Below are positions 27,808 to 37,396 of a stretch of DNA of 64,000 bases, one piece after another. Position numbers and translations under genes: made by a program. The notes under the pieces are model-generated. The model did no database searches. It was not told the DNA's origin and saw nothing but the letters and a program-made list of their open reading frames with translations. This DNA is from Bradyrhizobium agreste (GTDB taxonomy: Bacteria; Pseudomonadota; Alphaproteobacteria; Rhizobiales; Xanthobacteraceae), in assembly GCF_016031625.1 (NCBI RefSeq), contig NZ_JACCHP010000001.1:62001-126000 (forward strand), written 5' to 3'. Position 1 is the stretch's first letter. Every line of letters begins with the position of its first letter.

Positions 27808-29431
27808 TTAGGCGAACGCACTTGTGGGGCCTTGAACCTCAGGCACGGAGGGTGGGTCGGTGCTCAACGTGACCTCTGCGCTGCCGATGAGCTGTCGAGC
27901 GGCCTTTGATCGCCAGCTCTTCACCAGTCGCTGCACGGTACGCCGCTGATGGCCGCTGAACCGACTGGGCGCATGCGCTTCCAGCCGGGAGAGAAGATCG
28001 ACCGCGGACAAGTGCGGAGCCGCAGCGAGCCATTCCTCAATGATGGGAATGTAGGGCCCGAGCATCGATGGCCGACGTGGCACAGGCTTGCGCCGCACGT
28101 AGCGGCGCCGATGAATGCTCCGCTGCTCACCCTGTTTCCAACCATCGCCGAGCCCTCCGGCAAAGGCCGCCAAGTCGCTTTGCACCGGCGCTACAGTCAT
28201 TGCTGACTTTCCGGCCCGTTGATCGACCCGCTTACCCAGCTCATTCTGAGCATCCCGCATCTGTGCCAGCAATGCCACCGGATCGAGCGTCCGGTAAATC
28301 TCCGCAGCCGACCTTTGAATGCCTCATTAAGCCTCGGGTGGACCAACGCTCTTTCGTACGGCGTAGCGGGAGGAAGATAGCGCTTGATCATCTTGGCACC
28401 TTCGCGGTGCTTCTCCTTCAGCTTAAACGAGGGCTGGAAGAAATTGATGTGCAGCCGTGCCGCCGCAAACAGGCGAGCTAATGAGCGAGCGGCATCAATG
28501 CCTTCAAACCGCCCGTAGCCCACCAGGCGGCGAACGATAGCTCCGTTCTTTTGTTCAACGAATGCCTGATCGTTCTTTTTGTAGGCCCTCGAACGGGTGA
28601 CTTCGACATCGTGAGAACGGCACCACGTTACGACCGTGTCGTTCATGAAGGCGTCGTCGTTGTCAAAATCGAGCCCCCGAACGGGCCAGGGAAATAGGTT
28701 CTGCGCGCGCTCGAGAGCTTCGACCACAAGAGCGGCTTCACGCACGACGAGCGGAAAGCATTCGGTCCACCCCGTTGCGATATCTACCATCGTTAGCGTC
28801 TGAATGAACGCGCCGGACACGGACATGCCGCCGTGCGCAACCAGATCCGCTTCGCAGTACCCCGGCGGAGGTGATCCCCAGTCATTGAATGTACGCACCG
28901 GGACTTGGCGCCGTACGGCACTGGAAAAGCCCGCCCGCCGTCGGCGTCCTCCGCTGCTGCGATCTTTACGTCGCTCAGCAGACGATCGATCGTCGCCGCG
29001 CTCACCTTCAAAACCTTCGACCTGTCATCGGCAGAGAGCTTCAATCTGCCGTGCCGTTCAAGAGCCGGAAGTAAAAATGGGATCATCGCGACGAGCCGCT
29101 TACTGCAGAGCCGGTCAGAGGCGTCCCATAGCACAATCAGTGCAACGCGAATGGAAGCTCCGTAGGTCCGGCCTCGTCGTCGCGGCACGGCCGATCCCGA
29201 TGCCCTGTCCACCGACAGTGCTCGGATCGCGTGCTTGCGATGCCAGCCCGCAACGGCGCACAGCTCGTCTAGGATCCGTCCCTTCTCGAGCCGCCCGCTT
29301 GCCCGATAACGCTCGGCCAGCGCTGATGTGATCTCGCGCTTTGCGCGCATGCTGATCTTCCCTGCCATACCCGCCACCGAACCGATTCGGCAGCTCCGCC
29401 CCAGACACGACAGGCAAGTTCTCGGTAACAT
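27808..29431 (-). pseudogene. ISNCY-type transposase, two frameshifts
   Basis: Reads in three frames. The first (29431 down to about 28950) covers the helix-turn-helix region and LLPALERHGRLKLSADD. A single C missing near 28958 (AGCAGCGGAGG here, AGCAGCCGGAGG in copy 1) shifts the frame. The second part carries EADLVAHGG, DFDNDDAFMN and AFVEQKNGAIVRR, the DDE core, and runs on through LHINFFQPSFKLKEKH. Near 28312 a second shift leads to AEIYRTLDPVALLAQM and a basic C-terminus with RRRYVRRKPVPRRP. Copy 1 is intact at the first site and broken elsewhere. Confidence 0.8.
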
Positions 29432-29501
29432 TTTTAGTGAGGCAATGCGCCCTCGGCGTCACGAGGAGTTGGCCCCTCCTTGGATAGCCGAGGAGAGAGC
29501 G

Positions 29502-29800
29502 AATGAACGAGGAACGAATCACGGAAGGCTTGTCGTGGAGTGATCCACGAGGGCAGGTGATGAAGACGCCGGATGACGTGGCGGAGATGTTGCGCCTGAG
29601 GGCGTGCGGTGGGATCTGGGCGGATTGCGCGACAGCTGGGCTGCAGCCATCACACGGTGAAGGACCACGTGGCGCCGGCCGGGGTGAAGCCGTTCAAGTC
29701 GCCTGAGCGGGCGAAACGGCTCGATGGCCTTGTTGGCTGCGCGAGAGTTCATTCGGCATCGCGGCCACGGGTGTGATGGATGGTTTGCTGGTGAGCGACG
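29502..29800 (+). pseudogene. IstA N-terminal remnant (IS21 family), frameshifted
   Basis: The frame from 29503 gives MKTPDDVAEMLRLRACG, the usual start of an IS21-type IstA helix-turn-helix. It then shifts near 29622 into RIARQLGCSHHTVKDHV and KPFKSPERAKRLDGL, which continue the same protein. The match ends by about 29740. It does not resemble the IstA at 54.9 kb closely, so it is a different IS21 relative. It sits next to the clipped end of the ISNCY copy. Confidence 0.6.
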
Positions 29801-29974
29801 TGACCTGCAAGCGCAGCACCACGCATGATAGGCCGGCCCGATCAGAAAGGTTCGACAGGACGCGACAACCTGGTTGTTAGCATAAGGGGTGCTTTGGATC
29901 GCTTGTACGGGCTGTCCTTGGCGTGATCTTCCGGCGGCGCGCGGAGACTGGAACAGCGTGTTCCGGGACCTCAC

Positions 29975-30169
29975 TCAATGGAGCGTCAAGGGGGTATTTG
30001 GTGGTGAATGTTCGAGGCGCTGTCCGACGATCCGGACTTCGAATAACCGATCGTCGATACCACGATAATCGGGCGCATCAGAACGCCACCGGGGCGAAGA
30101 AAGAGGTCCGAAGGTCAGGCAATCGGGCGCTCGCGCGGCGGCTTCAGCACCAGGATAGATATGGCCCAT
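29975..30169 (-). pseudogene. Possible IS5-type transposase tail or IS debris
   Basis: A minus-strand frame reads DDRLFEVRIVGQRLEHSPPNT, which looks like sequence commonly found at the edge of IS5-type elements. It may be a reverse or non-coding IS edge rather than a true protein. No intact element surrounds it. Weak call. Confidence 0.25.
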
Positions 30170-30220
30170 CGAGGTTTAGGATGTCCCGTACCGTTTACGC
30201 TCCTCACCGCAGACGCGCTG

Positions 30221-31831
30221 TCATTCCCAACGTCCTCGTCTACCGTCTTGCTTGATCATGTCGGCACCCTTCTCGGCTACCATAAGGGTTGGCGCATAGG
30301 TGTTGCCGGAAGGCACGGTCGGCATAATCGAAGCATCAATGACGCGCAGCCCAATGAGTCCGTGCACACGCAGGCGCTCATCCACGACTGACATAGGATC
30401 GCTGCCCATTTTACAAGTGCCGACGAAATGGTGGACTCCTCGTCCGGCATGGCGAGCGTAGTCGAGTAAGTCTCGGTAGCTCTGCACCTTCTCGCGTGGA
30501 TGGATCTCGAAAGCGGTATATCTGGCGATCGCGGCATCCTGCATGATCTTGCGCGCGATCTGCATACCGGCCACCGTGCACTGACAATCCATCTCCGCAG
30601 ATAAGAAATTCGGCTGAATTGCGGGCTCGTTGCCGGCGATCGCCGACTTGATATGGATCGAACCGCGCGATTCGGGTCGGCACTGGTTGACCGCAAAGGT
30701 CATTCCAGGTTCTACCTCAAGGCTTCCGCGCCGCCTCGGATCGTAAGTGGCTGGTGCCATGTGGAACTGCGCGTCGGGCGTTTGGAGGCCGGGCAGCGTG
30801 CGAACAAAGCCGGCCACTATGCCGTTTGGTCGAGTGAGCAGGCCCGTCCGACTAATATAGTACCGCATGATCTCGCGAAGGAGACTGAAACCCCGCGCCT
30901 GCTCATTGAATGTGATGGGTCGATTGATGCGCCAGGCCATACTGACACAGAAGTGGTTGCCGTAATTCTCTCCGACCCCTCTCAACTCCTGATGGACCTC
31001 GATCCCAAACCTTTTGAGGACTTCCGGCTGGCCGATACCCGAAAGCTCCAGCACCCCAGGCGACTGGATAGCGCCGCAGGAGACAATCACCTCACCTTCA
31101 CAGCGTGCCTCGCGGTTTTCGCCATGCAGAGTATACGCAACGCCAACCGCCCGCTTGCCCTCGAGCAGGATGCGGCTAACAAGGGCATTGGTCTCGATAT
31201 GCAGGTTCGGCCTGCCGCGCGCTGGATCCAAAAAGGCGCGAGCCGCCGACCAGCGTTGACCATTCTTGATCGTGGCCTGAAAGTAGCCGAAACCTTCCTG
31301 CTCCCCGTTGTTGTAGTCTTCGTTGCGCGGGAAGCCACTCGCTTTGGCGGCCTCGATGACCGCGTCGCAAAGCACGTGGCGCTCCCTAATGTCACTCACA
31401 ATGAGCGGGCCGTCCTTGCCACGCGAGTCGTCGCCTCGCCCCTCGTAATTTTCCGACTTTTTGAAGTACGGCAGCACGTCGCCGTAAGACCACCCGCGAT
31501 TGCCAAGCTGGTCCCACCCATCGTAATCAAGCGGCTGCCCGCGCACATAGAGCAAGCCGTTGATTAAGCTCGAGCCACCTAGCCCGCGGCCGCTCGCGCA
31601 GGGAAGGCGCTGGCGCGCCGTGCCGTCTAGAGCGTCCAACTGGAAGTTCCAACTGAATCTTTTTCGCAGTTGGTCCCTAGTGTAGCCTGCTGGTATATCG
31701 ATCCACATAGAGCGGTCCCGCGGCCCGGCTTCGAGAAGCAGCACCTTGACTCGAGCATCCTCAGTGAGACGATTGGCGAGCACGCAACCCGCGGAGCCGC
31801 CTCCGACGATGATGTAATCCCATTCTGACAT
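30221..31831 (-). CDS. GMC family oxidoreductase (choline/alcohol dehydrogenase-like)
   Basis: A 536-residue flavoprotein. [18 protein letters not shown] at the N-terminus binds [30 protein letters not shown] (GMC signature 1) and [15 protein letters not shown] (signature 2) follow. The C-terminal end has [10 protein letters not shown] and [11 protein letters not shown], holding the catalytic His. I chose the ATG at 31831 (MSEWDY), with GGAG about 12 bases upstream, over 31855. GMC enzymes oxidise alcohols, sugars or choline to aldehydes. With the aminotransferase and succinate-semialdehyde-type dehydrogenase on the same strand, an amino-alcohol route is conceivable. Confidence 0.92.
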   Translation of the reverse strand: MSEWDYIIVGGGSAGCVLANRLTEDARVKVLLLEAGPRDRSMWIDIPAGYTRDQLRKRFSWNFQLDALDGTARQRLPCASGRGLGGSSLINGLLYVRGQPLDYDGWDQLGNRGWSYGDVLPYFKKSENYEGRGDDSRGKDGPLIVSDIRERHVLCDAVIEAAKASGFPRNEDYNNGEQEGFGYFQATIKNGQRWSAARAFLDPARGRPNLHIETNALVSRILLEGKRAVGVAYTLHGENREARCEGEVIVSCGAIQSPGVLELSGIGQPEVLKRFGIEVHQELRGVGENYGNHFCVSMAWRINRPITFNEQARGFSLLREIMRYYISRTGLLTRPNGIVAGFVRTLPGLQTPDAQFHMAPATYDPRRRGSLEVEPGMTFAVNQCRPESRGSIHIKSAIAGNEPAIQPNFLSAEMDCQCTVAGMQIARKIMQDAAIARYTAFEIHPREKVQSYRDLLDYARHAGRGVHHFVGTCKMGSDPMSVVDERLRVHGLIGLRVIDASIMPTVPSGNTYAPTLMVAEKGADMIKQDGRRGRWE

Positions 31832-32381
31832 GATCTGAAAGATTCTCCTGCACAAGGTTCATTTGGACGAGCGCGTCGGGAGTGATCTCCACGCGCGGCC
31901 GTGGCGCCGAGGTAAGCGGAGCGCAACCGCCCCACCGCTCGTCAAAGCTAACGCAGACCGCCATTGTGGGAATGACTGCACCGTCTATACGAGAATGCAT
32001 TCGCGGTTTCTTCACCCCTTCCGAGGACATGAGCGCTCCTGGCATTGCAATGTCAGTGCGCGTCGATGCCATCGCAGGCGAGTACGTAGAAACTCCACTC
32101 CGCCCAAACTCACATAGAATTTCTTCGGGTTCTTGGGGCGGCTCTCAATTTCACCCGGACAAGTTACAGAGCATGCCTTATCAACCGCTCACTGCGCCCC
32201 GATCTCCGGGAAGGAAGTATCGCGATCTTGGCCCTGACGCCACCCATGATGTGGGATGCCGGAGCGCCTTCCGCCAGTATGAGCTCGATCTGAGCTATTC
32301 GAAGCTCAGCTTAAGTGGCCCCTGATACGCCTTCAGTTCATTGTGAACGCGTTCGAGCAAAATACAAACAGTACACAGCGG
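31832..32381. other. Gap of about 550 bp upstream of the GMC gene
   Basis: No gene recognised. Open + strand frames here share no motifs with known families. It probably contains the promoter of the GMC oxidoreductase and the end of the ahpD transcript. Confidence 0.35.
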
Positions 32382-32909
32382 TTAGACCCGACCGGACTCG
32401 ATCGCGACCGCCACCGATTGGATGATCGCCGCGAATCGGACTGCGGTCTGGATCGTGCTGGCCGCGACGTTCGCAGCCTGCAGCGCCTTCTCATGCGCAT
32501 CGATGCACGCAGCGCAGCCGTTGATGGCGGAGACTGCCAACGACCACAACTCACAATCCGCCTTGTCTACGCCGGGATTACCGATCAAGCTCATGCGCAG
32601 TCGCGCGGGCATCGTCCTATATTGTTTATTGGAGGCAAGGTGCACAAAGCGATAATAGATGTTGCTCATTGCCATCACAGATGCGACCGCTTTGGCGGCT
32701 TCGATCGCTTCAGGCGTCAGCTTCGTGGCGGCGAGTGTCTCGAAGCCTAACATCATTTGCCGATTGCGGGTTGCGACGGCGCAGGCGAGAAACAGGCCGT
32801 ATCGCGTAGGCTCGCGAAGCGTCTCATCGGCTACCATGGACGAGAAGTTGAGTCTTACGTCCTTGGCGAAGTCAGGGATCTGATCGCTAATCTCGCCGAT
32901 CGACATCAT
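32382..32909 (-). CDS. ahpD: AhpD-like alkylhydroperoxidase (carboxymuconolactone decarboxylase fold)
   Basis: A 175-residue all-helical protein with the redox-active pair C-x2-C followed by His in [13 protein letters not shown] (about residues 130-142), the AhpD signature. AhpD recycles AhpC-type peroxiredoxins using lipoamide-linked electrons. The gene starts three bases after the peroxiredoxin gene ends, a typical ahpC-ahpD arrangement. Its length fits AhpD (about 175-180). Confidence 0.9.
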   Translation of the reverse strand: MMSIGEISDQIPDFAKDVRLNFSSMVADETLREPTRYGLFLACAVATRNRQMMLGFETLAATKLTPEAIEAAKAVASVMAMSNIYYRFVHLASNKQYRTMPARLRMSLIGNPGVDKADCELWSLAVSAINGCAACIDAHEKALQAANVAASTIQTAVRFAAIIQSVAVAIESGRV

Positions 32910-32912
32910 CTG

Positions 32913-33497
32913 TCATGCCACCTTCAGCGTTTCGCCGCCAACCTCGCGGTTGCATGGACAGAGTTCGTCTGTCTGCAGCGCATCAAGCACGCGCAGCGTG
33001 TCCTTCGGCGCGCGGCCGACATTGAGGTTAGTCGCATAGACGTGCTGAATGATGTTGTCGGGATCGACAATAAACGTGTAGCGATATGCGACGCCGTCCG
33101 GCGACCGCACGCCCAAGCCGTCAACAAGAGTCCACCTGGTGTCGGCAAACTGCCACATCGGCAAGCGATGAAGATCTTTGTGGTCGCGTCGCCAGGCGAG
33201 CTTGCAAAATTCGTTGTCGGTCGAGCCGCCCAGCACTACGGCGTCACGATCCTCGAAGTCCTTCGACAGACGGGCGAATTCAGCGATTTCGGTGGGACAG
33301 ACGAAGGTGAAGTCCTTAGGATAAAAGAAGATTATTTTCCACTTGCCCGGAAAACTCTTCTCATCGAGTGTTTCGAATGCGCTCTGTCCCTTTTCCTCCT
33401 GGACCTGAAATCCGGGCTTTACGCCAACAACTTCGAAAGGCGGGAGCTTGCTTCCAATTCCGAGCATTTTTTTCGGCAACTTTTTCTGAGGGCTCAC
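32913..33497 (-). CDS. ahpC: Peroxiredoxin, AhpC type
   Basis: A thioredoxin-fold peroxidase of 184-194 residues with the peroxidatic Cys in DFTFVCPTEIAEF and a C-terminal CPCN segment holding the likely resolving Cys. It reduces hydrogen peroxide and organic hydroperoxides. The start may be the GTG at 33497 or the ATG at 33467 (MLGIGSKLP); family members usually begin at the latter, and neither has a strong ribosome site. It lies 11 bases after the aminotransferase stop on the same strand, so the peroxide-defence pair seems appended to the catabolic operon, perhaps to handle peroxide from oxidase steps. Confidence 0.9.
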   Translation of the reverse strand: MSPQKKLPKKMLGIGSKLPPFEVVGVKPGFQVQEEKGQSAFETLDEKSFPGKWKIIFFYPKDFTFVCPTEIAEFARLSKDFEDRDAVVLGGSTDNEFCKLAWRRDHKDLHRLPMWQFADTRWTLVDGLGVRSPDGVAYRYTFIVDPDNIIQHVYATNLNVGRAPKDTLRVLDALQTDELCPCNREVGGETLKVA

Positions 33498-33508
33498 GAA
33501 TTCACGTC

Positions 33509-34909
33509 TCAGCCGGCTGACGACTCTTTCGCGAGTTCATCCATGACTTGCTTGGTAGCTCGATAGGCCAGATCCACAATCTCGTCTATCTCATGTTCAG
33601 ATACCACGAGAGGAGGAGCAAAACCAAGAATGTCACCGTGCGGCATTGCTCGGGCGATGAGCCCACGATCACGAGCCGCCTTGGAGATGCGGGCCCCCAC
33701 CTTTAGCTGCGGATCAAATCTCCGTTTGGTATGACGGTCCGCAACGAATTCGATGGCGCCGAGCAGCCCCACGCCTCTAACTTCTCCGACGATTTCAAGC
33801 TGTGCAAAGCGTTCGTTAAGCCGCTTGAGGAAGTGCGAACCGACTATTCTCGCGCGGTCGCTCAGTCGCTCACTTTCAACAATATCGAGAACTGCATTCG
33901 CAGCGGCAGCCGCGATCGGATGACCAGAATATGTATATCCATGAGAAAATGCTCCCACGCGATCGGCAGCCTCCTCCATAACGGCGTAGACCCTCTCGCC
34001 AACAATGGCTCCCGAGAGCGGCATGTAGCCGGACGTCAGACCTTTTGCCACGGTCACCAAGTCAGGCTCGATGCCGTAAAGCGTACTCCCGAAGTCCGCA
34101 CCAGTTCGACCGAATCCGCAGATTACCTCGTCTGCAATTAAAAGAATGTCGTAGCGCCTCAGTACGGCTTGCACTTCGCGCCAGTATCCAGTGGGAGGCG
34201 GTGTAATACCCCCGGTGCCCAGTACTGGCTCCGCGATGAAGGCACCAATTGTTTCGGGACCTTCTCCCACGATGAGCTGCTCAAGTTCTGCTGCACGCCG
34301 GCGAGAAAACGACTCTTCCGTCTCGCCCGTTTCTGCACCCCAATAATGGTGCGGTGCGCCCGTGTGCAATATGCCCGGAAAGGGAAGGTCCATGTGATCG
34401 TGGTAGAACGACATACCCGTCATGGATCCTGAGATTACTGAGCAGCCATGATAGCCTCGCTGCCGCGAGATAATCTTCTTCTTCTTCGGCTGGCCACGCA
34501 GATTATTATAGTACCAAACAAGCTTAGCTTGAGTTTCGTTCGCATCCGATCCCGACAATCCGAAGAATACTTTACTCGGCTTGCCAGGCGCCATTCGCAC
34601 GAGACGATCCGAAAGTGTCGCCAGCTCTTCGGTCGTGTGCGCCGCGTATGTGTGATAGTATGCGAGCTTGTAGGCCTGCCGGGCGATAGCCTCAGCTACT
34701 TCCGTCCGGCCATATCCAATGTTTACACAGTAAAGACCTGCAAATGCATCAATGTAACTGCGCCCCTGCGCGTCCTCGATGCGAACCCCCTTGCCGCCCG
34801 TGACAATCGTCGGATCGCCTATCTTGCCGGTAGCGAATTCCTTAAGCTGGGTGAAAGGATGGAGAACACTTGAGCGATCTCGTTCAGCGATGGTTTTGAA
34901 GTCATTCAT
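33509..34909 (-). CDS. Class III aminotransferase (omega-amino acid:pyruvate type)
   Basis: A 466-residue PLP enzyme. GLSGSDANETQAKL binds the phosphate, LLIADEVICGFGRTG holds the Asp that pairs with the PLP pyridine, and TVAKGLTSGYMPL holds the Schiff-base Lys. These are class III features shared by beta-alanine, 4-aminobutyrate and diaminobutyrate transaminases. I chose the ATG at 34909 (MNDFKTIAE) because AGGAG precedes it; the frame runs to 34939. It follows the semialdehyde dehydrogenase gene by 10 bases. The pair would convert an omega-amino acid to a semialdehyde and then an acid. Confidence 0.92.
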   Translation of the reverse strand: MNDFKTIAERDRSSVLHPFTQLKEFATGKIGDPTIVTGGKGVRIEDAQGRSYIDAFAGLYCVNIGYGRTEVAEAIARQAYKLAYYHTYAAHTTEELATLSDRLVRMAPGKPSKVFFGLSGSDANETQAKLVWYYNNLRGQPKKKKIISRQRGYHGCSVISGSMTGMSFYHDHMDLPFPGILHTGAPHHYWGAETGETEESFSRRRAAELEQLIVGEGPETIGAFIAEPVLGTGGITPPPTGYWREVQAVLRRYDILLIADEVICGFGRTGADFGSTLYGIEPDLVTVAKGLTSGYMPLSGAIVGERVYAVMEEAADRVGAFSHGYTYSGHPIAAAAANAVLDIVESERLSDRARIVGSHFLKRLNERFAQLEIVGEVRGVGLLGAIEFVADRHTKRRFDPQLKVGARISKAARDRGLIARAMPHGDILGFAPPLVVSEHEIDEIVDLAYRATKQVMDELAKESSAG

Positions 34910-34919
34910 GCCGCCTCTC

Positions 34920-36455
34920 CTAAGTCGCCAGATCACCAAAACAGATGTACTTCAGTTCCATGTATTCGGCTAAGCCGTGCCGCGATCCCTCACGACCGAG
35001 CCCGGATTGCTTCCATCCACCAAACGGAATGGGCGGCCCTGTGAATGACGCGGTATTAATACCAAGCATGCCGCACTCAATTTGCTCGGAAAGCCGGAGC
35101 GCTCGACGCAAGTTATCTGTGTAGACGTAACCAGCCAGCCCCATTTCGCTCGCGTTAGCTCGAGCCACGACCTCTTCTTCAGAGTCAAAGGGGAGCACAG
35201 CCGCTACGGGACCAAATGTTTCCTCATTTGCGATAAGCATCCGTTCGGTGACTTCAGTAAGCAGCGTCGGCCAGACGAAATTCGGACCTAAGTCCTCGCC
35301 CCTGCCCGAAGAGAACACTCGCGCTCCCTTTGCCGCAGCATCGTCGATCTGAGCTCTGCATTTCTTGGCAACTGCCAGCTTCGTCATTGGCCCAATATTT
35401 GTTGCAGGGTCCAGGCCGTGGCCGACCCTGAGTTGAGCAATGGCAGCGGCAAAGCTCTCGACGAAAGCACCGTAGATCCCCCGTTGCACGTATATCCGGT
35501 TGGCTGCGAGGCAATCCTGACCCGACGTGGCAAACTTTGCGGCCATCGCCCCATTCACGGCCTTGGCGATATCGACATCATCAAAGATGAGGAGAGGAGC
35601 ATGCCCTCCTAGCTCGAGTGACACTTTCTTTACGGATTCGGCCGCCCCCTTCAGAAGCAGACGACCGACCTGGGTAGAGCCCGTGAATGAGAGGGCACGC
35701 ACCCTTTCATCGCGCACTAGCGGCGTGGAAAGTTCGACCGGATCGCCGACGACAACTTGAAACACGCCCGGCGGCACGCCCGCATCTTGAGCTAACCTGG
35801 CCAGCGCAAGAGCAGAAAGCGGAGTTTCAGGAGCAGGCTTAACTATCATCGGACAGCCAGCCGCAAGCGCAGCTCCAGCCTTCCGCGTAATCATGGCCAC
35901 AGGAAAATTCCAAGGGGTGATCGCCGCCGCAACACCGATGGGCTGCATTCGCACCTGAAGCAAACTTTCAGACTTGTGACTGGGGATCGTCTCTCCGTAT
36001 GCACGCTCCCCCTCCGCAGCGAACCAGTCGAGAAAGCCGGCACCATATGCAATTTCCTGGCGCGCTTCCGCGATGGGCTTGCCTTGCTCGCTGGTGGTCA
36101 GGACAGCGAGCTCATCCGCGTGCTCGAGCATCAACTTCGCCCAAGCCCTAATGATCGCCCCCCTCTTTGCTGGCAACAGCCCACGCCAAGAGGCAAAACA
36201 TCGCTCCGCCGCCGCGATTGCTCGGTGCATATCCGCCCCGGTGCAACGAGCAACATCAGCAATCTCTTCCCCAGTGGCCGGGTCGACGACAACATCCCTT
36301 TGCTCGCCCGCAATCCAGCGACCCTCAATAAGCGCCGCCCCAGCAACAAAATCGCGCCGCCGCAACGTTTGCAGACTCCTCGACGCGAGACCGATGACAT
36401 GCGGGTTTGCTTGGTAAACAATTCCAAAGGACACTTGAGGGTCTCGCGCGGTCAT
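34920..36455 (-). CDS. gabD: Succinate-semialdehyde dehydrogenase-type aldehyde dehydrogenase
   Basis: A 511-residue aldehyde dehydrogenase closest to the GabD group. It has ITPWNFPVAMITRK, the FTGSTQVGR loop, the general-base Glu in LELGGHAPL, the catalytic Cys in SGQDCLAANR, and FGGWKQSGLGREG at the C-terminus. It is somewhat longer at the N-terminus than usual (about 480), so the true start may be internal. It is the first gene of an operon with the aminotransferase and ahpCD, and is divergent from an Lrp/AsnC gene whose operator-like half-sites lie between them. The symbol is by family likeness; the substrate is unproven. Confidence 0.88.
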   Translation of the reverse strand: MTARDPQVSFGIVYQANPHVIGLASRSLQTLRRRDFVAGAALIEGRWIAGEQRDVVVDPATGEEIADVARCTGADMHRAIAAAERCFASWRGLLPAKRGAIIRAWAKLMLEHADELAVLTTSEQGKPIAEARQEIAYGAGFLDWFAAEGERAYGETIPSHKSESLLQVRMQPIGVAAAITPWNFPVAMITRKAGAALAAGCPMIVKPAPETPLSALALARLAQDAGVPPGVFQVVVGDPVELSTPLVRDERVRALSFTGSTQVGRLLLKGAAESVKKVSLELGGHAPLLIFDDVDIAKAVNGAMAAKFATSGQDCLAANRIYVQRGIYGAFVESFAAAIAQLRVGHGLDPATNIGPMTKLAVAKKCRAQIDDAAAKGARVFSSGRGEDLGPNFVWPTLLTEVTERMLIANEETFGPVAAVLPFDSEEEVVARANASEMGLAGYVYTDNLRRALRLSEQIECGMLGINTASFTGPPIPFGGWKQSGLGREGSRHGLAEYMELKYICFGDLAT

Positions 36456-36514
36456 TTCTTGAAATCACGTACGCATTCAGGATACTTTGCCGCGAAGTTC
36501 TTTTGCGTCGCATT

Positions 36515-36538
36515 TCCTGATGCCAGGATGATTTCCTG
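36515..36538. promoter_or_regulatory. Operator-like alternating half-sites between gabD-type and Lrp/AsnC genes
   Basis: TCCTG (36515-36519), CAGGA (36524-36528) and TCCTG (36534-36538) alternate as two overlapping inverted repeats in the 130-base divergent promoter region. Lrp/AsnC proteins bind as dimers of dimers, often to several such sites, so self-regulation and control of the divergent operon are likely. Confidence 0.45.
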
Positions 36539-36585
36539 CATGCTGTTAGGAATATGCGGAGAAATTCACCAGGCTGGAGCCGCTT

Positions 36586-37062
36586 ATGCAGTACGACGGA
36601 ATTGATGCCCGCATCCTCGAGATCGTGCAGAAGAACAACCGCTTGACGTCCGAGACGATCGGCGAACTGGCCGGGCTTTCTGCGACTGCGTGTCAGCGTC
36701 GGCTAAAGAGGCTGCGTTCAGACGGAATCATCGAGGCCGATGTTTCGATCGTTTCGCCAAGGGCAGTAGGCAGGCCAATTCAAATGCTAGTGCTGGTCAC
36801 TCTGGAGCGCGAACGCTCAGATATCATCGACAAGTTCAAGAAGGCCATCAAAGCATCCGCCGACGTTGTTAACGGATTTTACGTTACCGGCGATGCGGAC
36901 TTCGTCTTATACGTCACGGCTCGCACCATGGAAGACTATGAGCAATTCACTCGACGTTTCTTCTACGAGAACTCGGATATCAAGGGCTTCAAGACGATGG
37001 TGATCATGGACCGCGTGAAAGCGGGGTTCGCCATTCCAATTGACTCTCCATCCGAGGACTGA
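36586..37062 (+). CDS. Lrp/AsnC family transcriptional regulator
   Basis: A 158-residue regulator. An N-terminal helix-turn-helix (NRLTSETIGELAGLSATACQRRLKRL) is followed by a beta-strand linker (IIEADVSIVSP) and the RAM ligand-binding domain (residues 70-150, with GFYVTGDADFVLYVTARTM). It is divergent from the gabD-type gene. In ectoine and amino-acid utilisation loci an AsnC-type gene often controls neighbouring dehydrogenase and aminotransferase genes, which fits this arrangement. Confidence 0.92.
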   Translation: MQYDGIDARILEIVQKNNRLTSETIGELAGLSATACQRRLKRLRSDGIIEADVSIVSPRAVGRPIQMLVLVTLERERSDIIDKFKKAIKASADVVNGFYVTGDADFVLYVTARTMEDYEQFTRRFFYENSDIKGFKTMVIMDRVKAGFAIPIDSPSED

Positions 37063-37396
37063 GTTGTCCTTCTCGCACGGATTGGGATTGCCGCGCGGTT
37101 TTTCCACGCCACCTTTGCCCAGAAAGCGAGAAATCCGCATTGCGGATTGTCTATGTATCGCTTTGGTCAGTTCTCAAACTGAGCATTCGTTTGATTTTGA
37201 GCTCTGGATCGACCATGGACAGCAAGCACGTCATCTAGCACTTACGACGAACTCCCAATGTAACTGAGGTCAACGGACAACGAAGCGGCCCTCGTCCTTC
37301 GCGTTGGTGCGACTGCGTACTACGAAGCTCAAAGGCCGAATGCAGCGTTTGGCGCCACGGACACAGACGACTATACGATTTCAAGAGAGAACAAGA

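Larger units (their letters stand above)
27658..29452 (-). mobile_element. ISNCY-type insertion sequence, copy 2, nearly complete
   Basis: The right end (low coordinates) starts ATGGAAAATTGCCCCCT and reaches AATGTTACCG at about 27702, the inverted counterpart of the left end of copy 1. The left end is clipped: the match with copy 1 runs up to GGCAATGCG (29444-29452), and the last 15 or so bases of the terminal repeat are replaced by other DNA. About 1.8 kb in all. The subterminal region holds a 51-bp palindrome that also occurs at 62111-62161. Confidence 0.8.
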
